Shown: positions 52,828 through 60,812, numbered from the stretch's first letter. The stretch is DNA of 64,000 nt from Phycisphaerales bacterium (GCA_020853815.1 JADYYE010000168.1:34297-98296), one strand, 5' to 3'. Notes: generated by a model from the sequence alone, not told the origin. Made by a program: numbers and translations.

Positions 52828-52986
52828 GTTCGGGTGGGTCGGCGCTCCCGCGCCGACATCTACCCGGTCTACGGCCCTTTTCGCGCGACGAGCGTTGGAG
52901 TAACGGAAGGCGTCGGCACGGAGTGCCGACCTACCAAAGCCGACGTGCTCAGCACCGTCCAGGACGAGCGGGCCAAGCGCGGGTGA
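52780..52986 (+). repeat. Duplicated lipA 3' end flanking a REPIN-like element
   Basis: The last 48 bases of lipA (52780-52827, from GCCGACGTGCTCAGCAC to the TGA) occur again at 52939-52986 with 43 of 48 matches by hand count, including the stop. The REPIN-like unit at 52833-52937 fills the space between. The second copy has no start codon and is a remnant. Confidence 0.82.
52833..52937 (+). repeat. REPIN-like doublet G1
   Basis: Left REP: GGTGG, then GTCGGCGC, loop TCCC, GCGCCGAC. Right REP read on the minus strand: GGTAG, then GTCGGCAC, loop TCC, GTGCCGAC. Between them is a spacer of about 55 bases containing TACGGCCC and CGCGCGACGAGCG. Related doublets in the opposite orientation lie at 60826-60921 and 61153-61256. 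Confidence 0.85.
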
Positions 52987-53111
52987 CATCGCCACAAACC
53001 GCCCCGTCTGCTGCTGTCAAACTAGAGCCAACAGGGTCAATGTCCATTCCGGGAGTTTTTGGAGAATGTTCTTGACGACGCGGCGTGGTGCGTATAGCGT
53101 CTGGTATACAA

Positions 53112-53220
53112 ACTGAAACACTGAAACACTGAAACACTGAAACACTGAAACACTGAAACACTGAAACACTGAAACACTGAAACACTGAAACACTGAAACA
53201 CTGAAACACTGAAACACTGA
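53112..53220. repeat. Eight-base microsatellite
   Basis: The unit ACTGAAAC is repeated about 13.6 times without interruption. It is intergenic, 214 bases before the hicA start codon. Confidence 0.97.
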
Positions 53221-53433
53221 ATCGCTGACAAATTAGTCGATCTATCCCTCGATTTTTCGCTGCAGACTTTTTCCACCCGACTCCGAAGCCGGCGCGGATC
53301 CGTCCACGCCCGGCATGAATGAACGATTCCGCCCCGGAGAGCCCTGGCATGCTGACGCGTGCGGACGGACTCGGCCTCCTGGAACGCAGAGGCCGCGCAA
53401 TGCGCGGACTCAATCGTTTCAGGAGTATGAACA

Positions 53434-53631
53434 TTGGCATCTGAAGTCCGCTTCGCCGAAGTCCGAAAGAAACTTGAGCAGCATGGGTGGACACTCTCCC
53501 GAATCTCGGGCTCGCACCACGTCTTCGTCAAGCCGGGCGAGCGATCGCACATCTCCATCCCGGTCCACGCCGGGCGCGTCAAGCCCAAGTACCTTCGGAA
53601 GATCGAACGGGACTTCGGCATCTCGTTCTAA
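53434..53631 (+). CDS. hicA: HicA-family mRNA interferase toxin
   Basis: 65 residues from a TTG at 53434, with AGGAG nine bases upstream. The whole protein is a HicA/YcfA dsRNA-binding fold: VRKKLEQHGWTLSRISGSHH (catalytic His in GSHHVF), then ISIPVHAGRVKPKYLRKIER. HicA cleaves mRNA independently of ribosomes until neutralised by HicB, whose gene follows. The non-ATG start may keep the toxin level low. The length is typical. Confidence 0.88.
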   Translation: MASEVRFAEVRKKLEQHGWTLSRISGSHHVFVKPGERSHISIPVHAGRVKPKYLRKIERDFGISF

Positions 53632-53674
53632 GCGGGTTACACCGGGGCCCAGGGCCCCGTTCGACCCCAAGACC

Positions 53675-54034
53675 TTGTCAGCCGCCCGCAAGTTGGCCGC
53701 TCAGTACCGGCTCGTCATCGAACAGGACGCCGAGGGCGACGGATTCCTTGGCTGCACCGTCGAAATGCCCGGCGTTATGGGCGGCGGGGACGATCTGGTC
53801 TCCTGCATCAAGGACACGCTCGAAGCAACGACGGCCTCGATCGCCCTGATACTCGAATCCGGCGAAACGCCCCCGGCCCCGGCGCGCGAAGGCAAACGCG
53901 ACCAGCAGGTCAACATCCGCCTTACCGCCGAAGAACGCCTCACGCTCGAATCGCTCGCCAACCGCGAGGGTTTCCGGAGCGTCTCGGACTACGTCCGCTC
54001 CGCCGCCCTCGGGCGCACCTCGCCTCGGCGATGA
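53675..54034 (+). CDS. hicB: HicB-family antitoxin
   Basis: 119 residues if it starts at the TTG at 53675; a TTG at 53693 is an alternative and no ATG or GTG is better placed. The N-terminal HicB domain reads YRLVIEQDAEGDGFLGCTVE and MPGVMGGGDDLVSCIKDTLE, with the typical xGxxAxxxxPexxgxxxxGDtxeEA layout. The C-terminal DQQVNIRLTAEERLTLESLA and REGFRSVSDYVRSAAL is a ribbon-helix-helix DNA-binding domain, as in RHH-type HicB. It would bind HicA and repress its own operon. The start codon is the least certain part. Confidence 0.8.
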   Translation: MSAARKLAAQYRLVIEQDAEGDGFLGCTVEMPGVMGGGDDLVSCIKDTLEATTASIALILESGETPPAPAREGKRDQQVNIRLTAEERLTLESLANREGFRSVSDYVRSAALGRTSPRR

Positions 54035-54055
54035 AGCAGGCCAGCCTCCCGCCCC

Positions 54056-54952
54056 TCAATCCGCCTGCGAATCCAGCGGACGGAACTCGCCGGTCTTGCG
54101 GTTGTTCTCGGCGATCAGGAGCGCGTGGATCAGGTTGAGGCGGTCGGCGATCATGTGCATGTTCGCCGGACGCTTGTCCGGGTTCACCTCGACGCACGGC
54201 ATGATCAGCTCGTTGAGCTTGGGGTTCACCTTCGGGTTGAGCTCGATCGCGGCCTTGGGCTTCTCGATCAGGTTGTCGTCCAGCGAGCCCACCAGCTTGT
54301 CGCCCTTGGCCAACGCCGTCGGCACGTTCTGGCCGGTGCAGATCGCGTACATCGTCGCGCCGAGGTTGTAGATGTCGGTCTTGGTGGTGATCGGGCGGCG
54401 GTGCACCTGCTCGGGCGCGATGTAGTCGGGCGTGCCCTGGATTCGCGGCTTGACCGTGCCCGCCTCGCACGACTGACCAAGGTCGATCAGCTTCACCGTG
54501 CCATCGGGCTCAACGACGATGTTGTTGGGCTTCATGTCGGCGTGGATGAAGCCGCGCTCGTGCATGTGGGCCAGGCCCAGGGCGGCCTGGTGGAAGATGT
54601 CGGTGGCCTGGACAAACGTCTTGGGCGGATGGGTGTCGAGGCTCTTGCCGTCCAGGAACTCCATCACGAGGAAGACGTCGGTGACCTGGATGATGCGCCG
54701 GGTGCGCTTCACCATGCGCTCGATGTGGCGCACGTTCTTGTGGTCGAGCTTGGAGCCGACCCGGTATTCCTGCTCGGCCTGGTCGAGGAACCGGGTGTCT
54801 TTGTCCTCTTCGCGGCGTTCGACGTGCTTGAGGGCCCAGACCTGCTTGGACTTGGGGTCCTGGACGAGGTACACCACCGACGCCGCACCCCGCCCGAGGA
54901 GGTCCAGCACCCGGTAGCCTTCGACAGTCTCGCCCTTGTTGAACTCCGGCAC
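54056..54952 (-). CDS. Hanks-type serine/threonine protein kinase
   Basis: 298 residues. Kinase subdomains in order: Gly loop LLGRGAASVVYLVQDP (14-29), Lys in WALKHVERR, Glu in AEQEYRVGSKLDHKN, catalytic loop HADMKPNNIVV (HAD for HRD), metal loop as DLGQSCEAG (DLG for DFG), activation and P+1 region GTPDYIAPEQV, and the DIYNLGATMYAICTG block. The catalytic Lys, Asp and metal Asp are present, so it should be active. There is no transmembrane helix or sensor domain; it is a soluble minimal kinase. Targets unknown. Convergent with hicB. Confidence 0.92.
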   Translation of the reverse strand: MPEFNKGETVEGYRVLDLLGRGAASVVYLVQDPKSKQVWALKHVERREEDKDTRFLDQAEQEYRVGSKLDHKNVRHIERMVKRTRRIIQVTDVFLVMEFLDGKSLDTHPPKTFVQATDIFHQAALGLAHMHERGFIHADMKPNNIVVEPDGTVKLIDLGQSCEAGTVKPRIQGTPDYIAPEQVHRRPITTKTDIYNLGATMYAICTGQNVPTALAKGDKLVGSLDDNLIEKPKAAIELNPKVNPKLNELIMPCVEVNPDKRPANMHMIADRLNLIHALLIAENNRKTGEFRPLDSQAD

Positions 54953-55487
54953 GCCCCCGACCTTCGGCTAAGGGCGTCGCGCGACGCCCGGACTCTAGTT
55001 TCGACCCGCCCCACATGACCCGACCGGCGCTCCACGCCGCGCCGGGGATGGTCCCTTCGCGTCCGGCACGCCGCCGGTTCAGCCGGAGCATCCGCAACGG
55101 CCACGTTCCCGGCCCATCCGCCGGGGCACGCCCCAACCGGAACGCACGCTCAACGCCGTCCGCCCGGATGGGACCGACCCGCCCGGTGACACAAGAACGT
55201 GCCGACAAGCCCGGAGCTTGCGACGGCGTGGACAGTTTATAGGCAAAGCTCGGGCGGGGTGTCGACCACGCCAGCCGGATCGGTCCTGCGATCGAGATTA
55301 CCGGTCTGTTAGGACAAGGCCTCCCGGAGCTTCCAAATCCGGGGCGGCGGCCCAAGAACGACCCAATTTGGAACCCCCCCAACGCTCGCTTTCGCGACAA
55401 ACACAATTGGTTCAGAATCCGAGCAAGGGGCACCGTGCCCGCGCCGGTACACTCGGACGCTCGCTCTCTCCAAGCGTGGAGACCGCC
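54953..55487. other. Divergent intergenic region
   Basis: 535 bases between the kinase and the unknown gene at 55488. It contains the promoters of both. No REP-like hairpin was seen. A short open frame near 55015-55242 (Arg/Pro-rich, no domain) is not convincing. I see nothing else that can be named. Confidence 0.5.
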
Positions 55488-56060
55488 ATGATTGTCGATT
55501 TTCGCACAACCCCCGATGAGTTCCTTCACCAAACCCGGTGGGTGCTCGACTCCCCGAGCGATCGCGGCCGCTTCGCCGTCGCGTTCGAGTACATGCTAAA
55601 GAACGTGCCCCTGGGCGTGCTCAACCTCCCCGACCACAGCAGCCCGTGGACGCCGGGAAAAGGTCAGCGCACCACGCTGCTCTCCTGGCTTCAGGCCATC
55701 CGGTTCTCGGCGTCCGTCTACGCCGACGAGCCCGTGAGCAAAGGCGCGGTTCTCAAGCAGTTCCGGCGGGTCAGCGATCCGCCGGGTACCCGGGGCAATT
55801 GGTTCACTCTCACATCGACCGAACTCCGCTTCACGGCGCTGCCCAAAGGCCATTACCGCGCCGATTACTACATCGCCACCGCCGGCTTTCGCTGTCTCTT
55901 CTCGCGCGCCGCCGACGCCTTCGCCGGATGGGACGCCCGGCACGATTCTCACATGCATCGTTCCAGCCCCTATCGACACGGAGGCGCGGTGCAGTATTTC
56001 ATCTATTCGGGCGGCTCGCTGGCGTCGTGCCTCGTCCCGGCCGAACTGCAATCCCAGTAA
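55488..56060 (+). CDS. Protein of unknown function
   Basis: 190 residues from the ATG at 55488, with GTGGAG upstream. There is no signal or transmembrane segment. Visible features are the start MIVDFRTTPDEFLHQTRWVL and an aromatic-rich middle (HYRADYYIATAGFRCLFSRA), ending GGAVQYFIYSGGSLASCLVP. The body has alternating hydrophobic strands and looks like a compact soluble domain. I do not recognise a family. It is convergent with ispF, 11 bases apart. Confidence 0.62.
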   Translation: MIVDFRTTPDEFLHQTRWVLDSPSDRGRFAVAFEYMLKNVPLGVLNLPDHSSPWTPGKGQRTTLLSWLQAIRFSASVYADEPVSKGAVLKQFRRVSDPPGTRGNWFTLTSTELRFTALPKGHYRADYYIATAGFRCLFSRAADAFAGWDARHDSHMHRSSPYRHGGAVQYFIYSGGSLASCLVPAELQSQ

Positions 56061-56071
56061 GAGCCCGCGAA

Positions 56072-56647
56072 CTACCCCCGCGCCATCAACACCACCGCGT
56101 GAACCTCAACGCCCTCGCCGCGCCCCAGCGCGTCCAGCGTCTCGTGCGTCTTCCCCTTCACGTTCACCCGCGACGCCTCCACGCCCAGCATCGCCGCCAG
56201 GCTCGCGCGCACCGCTTCCTTCTGCGCCGAGAGTTTCGGTCTCTCAAGAATCACCGTCGCGTCGACGTTCACCACGCGGTAGCCCATCGACGCCGCCTTC
56301 GCGACCGCCGCCTCGAGAAACGTGCGCGAGTTGGCGCCTCGGTAGTTCGGATCGGTGTCGGGGAACAGCTGCCCGATATCGGGGAGCGCCAGCGCTCCCA
56401 GGATCGCGTCGGTCACCGCGTGGCACAGCGCGTCGCCGTCCGAATGCGCCACGATCGGCGGCCCGCCCCGGATCGCCACGCCCCCCAGCACCATCGGGCG
56501 CGCTCCCTGCAGCGGGTTCCCCGTCCGGTGGATGTCATACCCAAGGCCCACTCGAAACTCGGGCCGAGATTCCGGTCGATCATCCGACGCCCGGCCCGCG
56601 GCCGGCGAACCCGCGGCCGGCGCGGGCGTAGGTTCATTCACGCTCAT
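56072..56647 (-). CDS. ispF: 2-C-methyl-D-erythritol 2,4-cyclodiphosphate synthase
   Basis: 191 residues from the ATG ending at 56647. The enzyme cyclises CDP-ME-2-phosphate in the MEP isoprenoid pathway and binds zinc. Signatures: RVGLGYDIHR (zinc ligands D and H), VLGGVAIRGGPPIVAHSDGD (SDGD with the zinc His), then HAVTDAILGALALPDIGQLF and PDTDPNYRGANS (FPDTDxxxxGADS-like). The conserved C-terminal GVEVHAVVLMA matches. The N-terminal ~33 residues are an Ala/Pro/Arg extension not in the family. No ispD is visible nearby. Confidence 0.92.
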   Translation of the reverse strand: MSVNEPTPAPAAGSPAAGRASDDRPESRPEFRVGLGYDIHRTGNPLQGARPMVLGGVAIRGGPPIVAHSDGDALCHAVTDAILGALALPDIGQLFPDTDPNYRGANSRTFLEAAVAKAASMGYRVVNVDATVILERPKLSAQKEAVRASLAAMLGVEASRVNVKGKTHETLDALGRGEGVEVHAVVLMARG

Positions 56648-56871
56648 GGCCACGAGTGTAACCCCACCGCGGACCCGGCCACCCCGCTCCAGCCTACGCC
56701 GGACCTGCCCGTTCCCGCCCCGCCCGTCAACGCCCGGATTGCCGCCCCGCGCTATCGACCCCCGCCGCCCTTGGTCGATACAGTCAGTCCCTCATCCGCC
56801 TGGAACGATTCATCCGCCCCGAACGCCGGGCCGAAGTCGGCCCCCGCCCCGGGCGATCGCTGGAGCTTCCG

Positions 56872-57348
56872 ATGTCGAACGCGTCCCGTCGCCGTGCCCT
56901 CCCGAGTCTCCTCGCCGGCGCGCTTGGCGTGGCGGCCACGCTTGGCGCCGCGTCCCTGCCCGGCTGCGCCACCTACGCCCCCGGCGGCTCGGGCTTCTCC
57001 AACGACACCTACACCTACTACAGCACGCCCCACGAGCCCAAAAACATCATCATCGTCGACACCCGCACCGGCGAGCGCTTCTGGATGTACGAGATCCCCG
57101 CCGGGCGACAGCTTGTCGTCCGCTTCTATGAGGACCAGTACCGCGACAACGCGTACACGCCCGCCGCGATGCGCTGGCAGGAGATGCCGATCGGGCAGAA
57201 ATACGGCACGCTCTCCAACGTCATGGCCGTCCCCGACGCCGGATGCCGCCGCGTCGACATGGACGTCCGCCCCGGGCCGGAGATGCCCACGACCACCGCC
57301 GACACCATCATCCAGTCGCCCGACACCGACTCCGGCGAGTCGTACTAA
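56872..57348 (+). CDS. Small putative lipoprotein
   Basis: 158 residues. The N-terminal signal ends in ASLPGC (about residues 27-32), an acceptable lipobox. The mature part has NDTYTYYSTPHEPKNIIIVD and RTGERFWMYEIPAGRQLVVR, a beta-rich domain, and the block AMRWQEMPIGQKYGTLSNVM. No family recognised. It stands alone with a strong terminator 47 bases after the stop. Confidence 0.7.
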   Translation: MSNASRRRALPSLLAGALGVAATLGAASLPGCATYAPGGSGFSNDTYTYYSTPHEPKNIIIVDTRTGERFWMYEIPAGRQLVVRFYEDQYRDNAYTPAAMRWQEMPIGQKYGTLSNVMAVPDAGCRRVDMDVRPGPEMPTTTADTIIQSPDTDSGESY

Positions 57349-57394
57349 GTCCGCTCGCGTTCCGGCGCGAACACCCGAAGCCTGTCACCCGTTC

Positions 57395-57430
57395 AAGGCC
57401 CTCGACATCCGGTCGAGGGCCTTTTCTTTC
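57395..57430 (+). terminator. Rho-independent terminator of the small lipoprotein gene
   Basis: AAGGCCCTCGAC (57395-57406), loop ATCCG, GTCGAGGGCCTT (57412-57423), then TTTCTTTC. A 12-bp perfect stem followed by a T-rich run. Confidence 0.93.
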
Positions 57431-57562
57431 AATCGCGCCGGCGCCCGCGCGACCGTTCGCCGACTCCCGCTTCCCGCCCTCTCCCCGCCTTCTCCCCGCC
57501 TTCTCCCCGCCAAACCCCGCGCCCCACAACAGCTCATGCCCCGCCCACGGCTGGCTCATTCA

Positions 57563-57592
57563 ATAGAAAAGGCCCGGGTCGCCCCGGGCCTT
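57563..57592 (-). terminator. Rho-independent terminator, minus strand
   Basis: Stem AAGGCCCGGG (57569-57578) with CCCGGGCCTT (57583-57592) around a four-base loop. On the minus strand the stem is followed by TTTTCTATTG, so it most likely terminates the subtilase transcript. Confidence 0.82.
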
Positions 57593-57671
57593 GTGCTTCA
57601 CTTCTTGACGCTGGCATTCCGAGACTCTGTGACTCCGAGACTCCGTGTCTTCACTTCGTCTCTTCGTCTCT

Positions 57672-57708
57672 TCCCCCAGTGCCTCGTGCCAAGTGCCCAG
57701 TGCCTTTT
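57672..57708 (-). repeat. GGCA-octamer tract just after the subtilase stop codon
   Basis: Read on the minus strand: AAGGCACTGGGCACTTGGCA, then CGAGGCACTGGGGGAAGA. It has four imperfect eight-base units and a GGGGGAA end, the same plan as the arms of the lipA element and the tract at 63871-63906. Confidence 0.7.
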
Positions 57709-57710
57709 CC

Positions 57711-59081
57711 TCAGCACCCCGCGTCAAAGTGGTCGGCGAACTCGTCGTAGTCGTTGCCGTTGACGAAGCCGTCGTTGTTGAAGTCCGCCGCGGGATTGGC
57801 CGCATCGAACATCTCGGCGAACGCGTCATAGTCGTCGCCGTTCACGAACCCGTCGCCGTTGAAGTCCGCCGGGCACAGCGTGGCCAGCGCGGCCTGCACG
57901 GCCTTGTACAGGTTCACGCGCCCGTGCCCGTACACGTTGTCTTCGCCGGGCGCGCCGATGTCGTCGCACGAGTTGAACATGATGTCACGCGCCTCATGGT
58001 GCGTGAGCGCCGGGTTCACCGACCAGATGATCCCCAGCACGCCGTTGGCCACCGGCGTCGCCATGCTCGTCCCGCTCCAGGCGGCGTAGGTGTTGCCGAC
58101 GGTCGACGACCAGATGCCGTCGCCGGGCGCGAACACGTCGCACGCCAGCCCGTAGCTGCTGAACCACGCGCGATTGTCGGTCCAGTCGGTCGCGCCCACC
58201 ACGATCACGTTCGGCCAGTCGAAGTAGTAGTGATCGCGGCTGGAGTTGTCGGCCGCGTACAGGTACACCCCGCCGATCGAGTCGATGTAATCGCCCGTCG
58301 TCGAGATCGTCTCGTACTCCACGCCGGTATAGCTCGTGCTCGCCGTCCGCGAGCCGTGCTCCACCGCCCAGCGCGCCGCCTCCGTCAAGTCTTCGAAGTA
58401 CGCCCCGCCGCCCGACGAATCCGTCACGCGGCACATCATGAACTTCAGGTTCCAGCCCACGCCCGCCACGCCCGTGTTGTTGTTCCCGGTCGCCGCGGCG
58501 CACCCCGCCACGTGCGTCCCGTGCCCGTGGATGTCGTAGATCTGCCCGCCATCGACCTCGGCCATGTTCGACGCCGAGTTGTACCCCGGCACGCGGTTCT
58601 GCAGCTCGACGTGGTTGTAGTCCACGCCCGTGTCCGTCATCGCCACCAGGACCGACGACGAACCCGTCGTCACGTTCCACGCCAGCTCCGACTGCATGTT
58701 GACGTGGTGCCACATGCTCGGGAAATACGGGTCGTTGGGCGTGTTGAGCGGATAGCAGATCCAGTTGGGATGAACGTACTGGTAATCGCCCGTCGCCATG
58801 AGCTCGGCGGACAGGTCGTTCTCGCCCGTGCCACGCGCCCGCCGATCGGCGTTGGGCACGAAGATCGTGTACTCATCAACCTCGGGGTAATAGTTCTTCA
58901 CCATCCCCGTCAGCCGCTCACGTGCCCGCGCCGCCCCCTCCGTGTTCAGGTCTTGGCGCGGACGGACGATCAACTGACCCGAAAACTCCAGCTCGCCCGG
59001 CCGCTCCACGAACAGCGGCGGCTTGGCCTCCGCGACCGCGCACAGACCGGCCAACACCACCAGCATCGAAACCTTCTTCAT
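57711..59081 (-). CDS. Secreted subtilisin-like serine protease with C-terminal GC-type dockerin
   Basis: 456 residues from the ATG ending at 59081 (AAGGAG upstream). Signal peptide 1-19. A propeptide-like region reaches about residue 110. The S8 triad is present: Asp in AMTDTGVDYNHVEL, His in IHGHGTHVAGCAAATGN and Ser in WSGTSMATPVANGVLG. The end, CPADFNGDGFVNGDDYDAFA and ADFNNDGFVNGNDYDEFADH followed by FDAGC, is a duplicated calcium-loop dockerin of the type that starts with Cys and ends Gly-Cys, frequent in planctomycetes. It would be exported and anchored or complexed at the surface. The protease is expected to be active. Confidence 0.9.
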   Translation of the reverse strand: MKKVSMLVVLAGLCAVAEAKPPLFVERPGELEFSGQLIVRPRQDLNTEGAARARERLTGMVKNYYPEVDEYTIFVPNADRRARGTGENDLSAELMATGDYQYVHPNWICYPLNTPNDPYFPSMWHHVNMQSELAWNVTTGSSSVLVAMTDTGVDYNHVELQNRVPGYNSASNMAEVDGGQIYDIHGHGTHVAGCAAATGNNNTGVAGVGWNLKFMMCRVTDSSGGGAYFEDLTEAARWAVEHGSRTASTSYTGVEYETISTTGDYIDSIGGVYLYAADNSSRDHYYFDWPNVIVVGATDWTDNRAWFSSYGLACDVFAPGDGIWSSTVGNTYAAWSGTSMATPVANGVLGIIWSVNPALTHHEARDIMFNSCDDIGAPGEDNVYGHGRVNLYKAVQAALATLCPADFNGDGFVNGDDYDAFAEMFDAANPAADFNNDGFVNGNDYDEFADHFDAGC

Positions 59082-59236
59082 ACGCACTCCTTCACCCCAC
59101 GCCCGAACCTGGCGGCACGATCGCCCGCCGACAAAGCCACTCAGAGGCCCCGGACACCCGAGACCCGCCACTCCAGTATCCCACATCCCCTGCCCCCACA
59201 CAACCAGAACCTCCGCGTTTCTGGCGGCCCTCATTT

Positions 59237-59259
59237 GGCGGCCCGCCTCTCCGAGGCTG
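59237..59259 (+). repeat. REP-like hairpin H
   Basis: GGCGGC foot, CCGCCTC, TCC, GAGGCTG with one T:C mismatch in the stem. Same core as A, B and O. Confidence 0.7.
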
Positions 59260-59385
59260 ATTCTCTGAACCAAGAGAGGCCGTCTTCGCGCCAGGGTCCG
59301 AGTTGACCGAAGGCTCCAACCCGATTCTCGCCCAGCTCTCCTCCCCGCGCCCCGGCCCGCCCTCGGGCCCGTGCTCCCGGTCTTG

Positions 59386-59408
59386 GGTGGCCCGGCGGTC
59401 CCCGCCGG
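59386..59408 (+). repeat. REP-like hairpin I
   Basis: GGTGGC, CCGGCGG, loop TCC, CCGCCGG. Identical core to hairpins C (in gspI) and L. Confidence 0.8.
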
Positions 59409-59510
59409 TGTGTACCTTCGCCCGCTCCGGCGGGCGTGAACAGCCCGCCTCGGCCCGACCACGCGCGGACCTCGCGCCGATCACCCCAGATCAGCGTCCT
59501 CCGCGAATAG

Positions 59511-60776
59511 TTATGGGCCCCACCCGCCGCCCGCGGCCCGCTGTCCGCCACTCGCTGTCCGCCGCCCGCGGCCGAGGGCCAGCATAGTGCAGGAGAACAC
59601 GAGCCCTGCCGCCCCGGGCGCGGGGATGGTGACGGTGTAGATCGCGCGGTCGTGGGAGAACGAGCTGTCGCCCTCGAAGATCACCCAGAACGCGGCGGTG
59701 GTGCCGTCGAAGCCGTGGTCTCCCATCGAGGCGAGGATGACCCTTTTGCCATCGATGATGTCGCCAGGCCCGACGACCCTCTGCAATTCGCCGCCGTAGT
59801 TGGTGTAGATCGCATAATCGTTCGCGCCGAAGATCAGGACGCCGTTCTGATAGTCGATCTCGTTGATGCCATTGAAGCTCTCGGAGGGTCCGGGCGGATC
59901 GGCGAGGGCGTCAACGAGTACCTCGATCGAATCGCCGGCCTTTCTCGCGATGTACTGATGGTCCGGTCCCCCATACGCTTGGAACGCGATTTCACTTTGA
60001 TAGGGGCGCACGTCTCCCAGAGATGAGATCATCTTCCCATTGGGCAGGCTCATGGTGTTGTCGACGAGTGTGGTAAGCACACCGCCCTCGTGCCTGATGA
60101 TGCCCTGATACCCGGACGCGGTACCTCCCGTGAAGCAAGTGGTGTTGCCGCTGAGCCGCCCTTCGCCGAAGAAGCTGAACAGGTCCGACCGATTAGGAGG
60201 GCTCATGGTCTTGTCGGCGATACGGGAAAGTACGCCGTCGTCGCTGCGGTAGATGCCGAAGGGTTGGCCACTCGCGTCATTGCGACCGGCGAAGGCCGTC
60301 GAAGTGCCGACGCTGTGGTGGCGAAACTCGATGCCGGTGAACTTGCCATTTCCGTCCGGGATGCTGTCCATGCGATCGGCGACATGACCGAGCGAAGTGC
60401 CATCTTCGTAGAAGACGCCGCTGTTGTCCGGTGCTGCGGCATAAAACGTCACGCCGCGTGACGTTGCGTTGATCTCGTGGTACACCTGAATCTTTGTGTT
60501 ACCACCGGGAACGACCGTGTTCTTGTTGGCGATGGTTCGGCCGACGCCGGACTGCCACTCGTAGACGCCGTAGCCATTGCCCGACTTAGCCTGTCCGAGG
60601 AATGCAACGCGGTCGGCGTAGACGCTGACATACTGAAAGGAGGTCGCCCCGTCGAACTTCTCCGTGCTGCCGGGAATCACGGTCTTGGAGTCCACGATCT
60701 TCGTAAAGCTCCACGGCTGGGCGAGCGCGGCCTGGCCCGCGGCGAGCATCGTCAGCGCGATCACGAGCTTTTTCAT
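59511..60776 (-). CDS. Exported repeat protein with PAPGA sorting tail
   Basis: 421 residues from the ATG ending at 60776. Signal peptide 1-19 (ending ALAQP). Five or so repeats of about 60 residues fill the protein; each has a block of the type GVYEWQSGVGRTIANKNTVV, GIYRSDDGVLSRIADKTMSP or GIIRHEGGVLTTLVDNTMSL, followed by a hydrophobic strand such as EIAFQAYGG. These resemble tandem repeats of PEP-CTERM proteins. The C-terminus has TVTIPAPGAAGLVFSCTMLA then LGRGRR, a PAP-type sorting tail. Oddly 15 more residues (TASGGQRAAGGG and on) follow the Arg cluster. A second likely substrate of the exosortase. Confidence 0.76.
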   Translation of the reverse strand: MKKLVIALTMLAAGQAALAQPWSFTKIVDSKTVIPGSTEKFDGATSFQYVSVYADRVAFLGQAKSGNGYGVYEWQSGVGRTIANKNTVVPGGNTKIQVYHEINATSRGVTFYAAAPDNSGVFYEDGTSLGHVADRMDSIPDGNGKFTGIEFRHHSVGTSTAFAGRNDASGQPFGIYRSDDGVLSRIADKTMSPPNRSDLFSFFGEGRLSGNTTCFTGGTASGYQGIIRHEGGVLTTLVDNTMSLPNGKMISSLGDVRPYQSEIAFQAYGGPDHQYIARKAGDSIEVLVDALADPPGPSESFNGINEIDYQNGVLIFGANDYAIYTNYGGELQRVVGPGDIIDGKRVILASMGDHGFDGTTAAFWVIFEGDSSFSHDRAIYTVTIPAPGAAGLVFSCTMLALGRGRRTASGGQRAAGGGWGP

Positions 60777-60788
60777 CGATCGCTCCCT

Positions 60789-60812
60789 GGTGGCACCGCT
60801 CTCCAGAGCGGT
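60789..60812 (+). repeat. REP-like hairpin J
   Basis: GGTGGC, ACCGCTCT, loop CC, AGAGCGGT. The stem differs from hairpins F (ACGGCTCT and ACCGGTCT) by paired changes that keep the helix. Confidence 0.8.

Larger units (their letters stand above)
52828..53433. other. Repeat-filled intergenic region between lipA and hicA
   Basis: 606 bases without a gene. In order it holds the REPIN-like element (52833-52937), the second copy of the lipA end (52939-52986), an ordinary stretch, an eight-base microsatellite (53112-53220) and the hicA upstream region. Frames that read through the microsatellite give the repeated peptide FQCFSVSV and are not genes. Confidence 0.7.
57349..57710. other. Intergenic region with two terminators and repeat tracts
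   Basis: 362 bases between two convergent genes. It holds the terminator of the lipoprotein gene (57395-57430), the minus-strand terminator of the subtilase (57563-57592), a pyrimidine-rich tract (57650-57672) and a GGCA-type octamer tract (57672-57708). No gene. Confidence 0.7.
59082..59510. other. Intergenic region with two REP-like hairpins
   Basis: 429 bases between the subtilase start and the end of the PAPGA protein gene. Hairpins H (59237-59259) and I (59386-59408) are inside, plus GC-rich low-complexity sequence. It must contain the subtilase promoter; no gene is visible. Confidence 0.6.

Noticed and set aside
53112..53220. Possible CRISPR array
   Set aside because: Eight-base units with no spacers and no cas genes nearby.
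53017..53621. Minus-strand frames encoding many repeats of FQCFSVSV
   Set aside because: They are translations of the eight-base microsatellite; three units give 24 bases and no stops in any frame.
55015..55242. A short plus-strand open frame between the kinase and the 55488 gene
   Set aside because: Arg/Pro-rich, no ribosome site and no domain.
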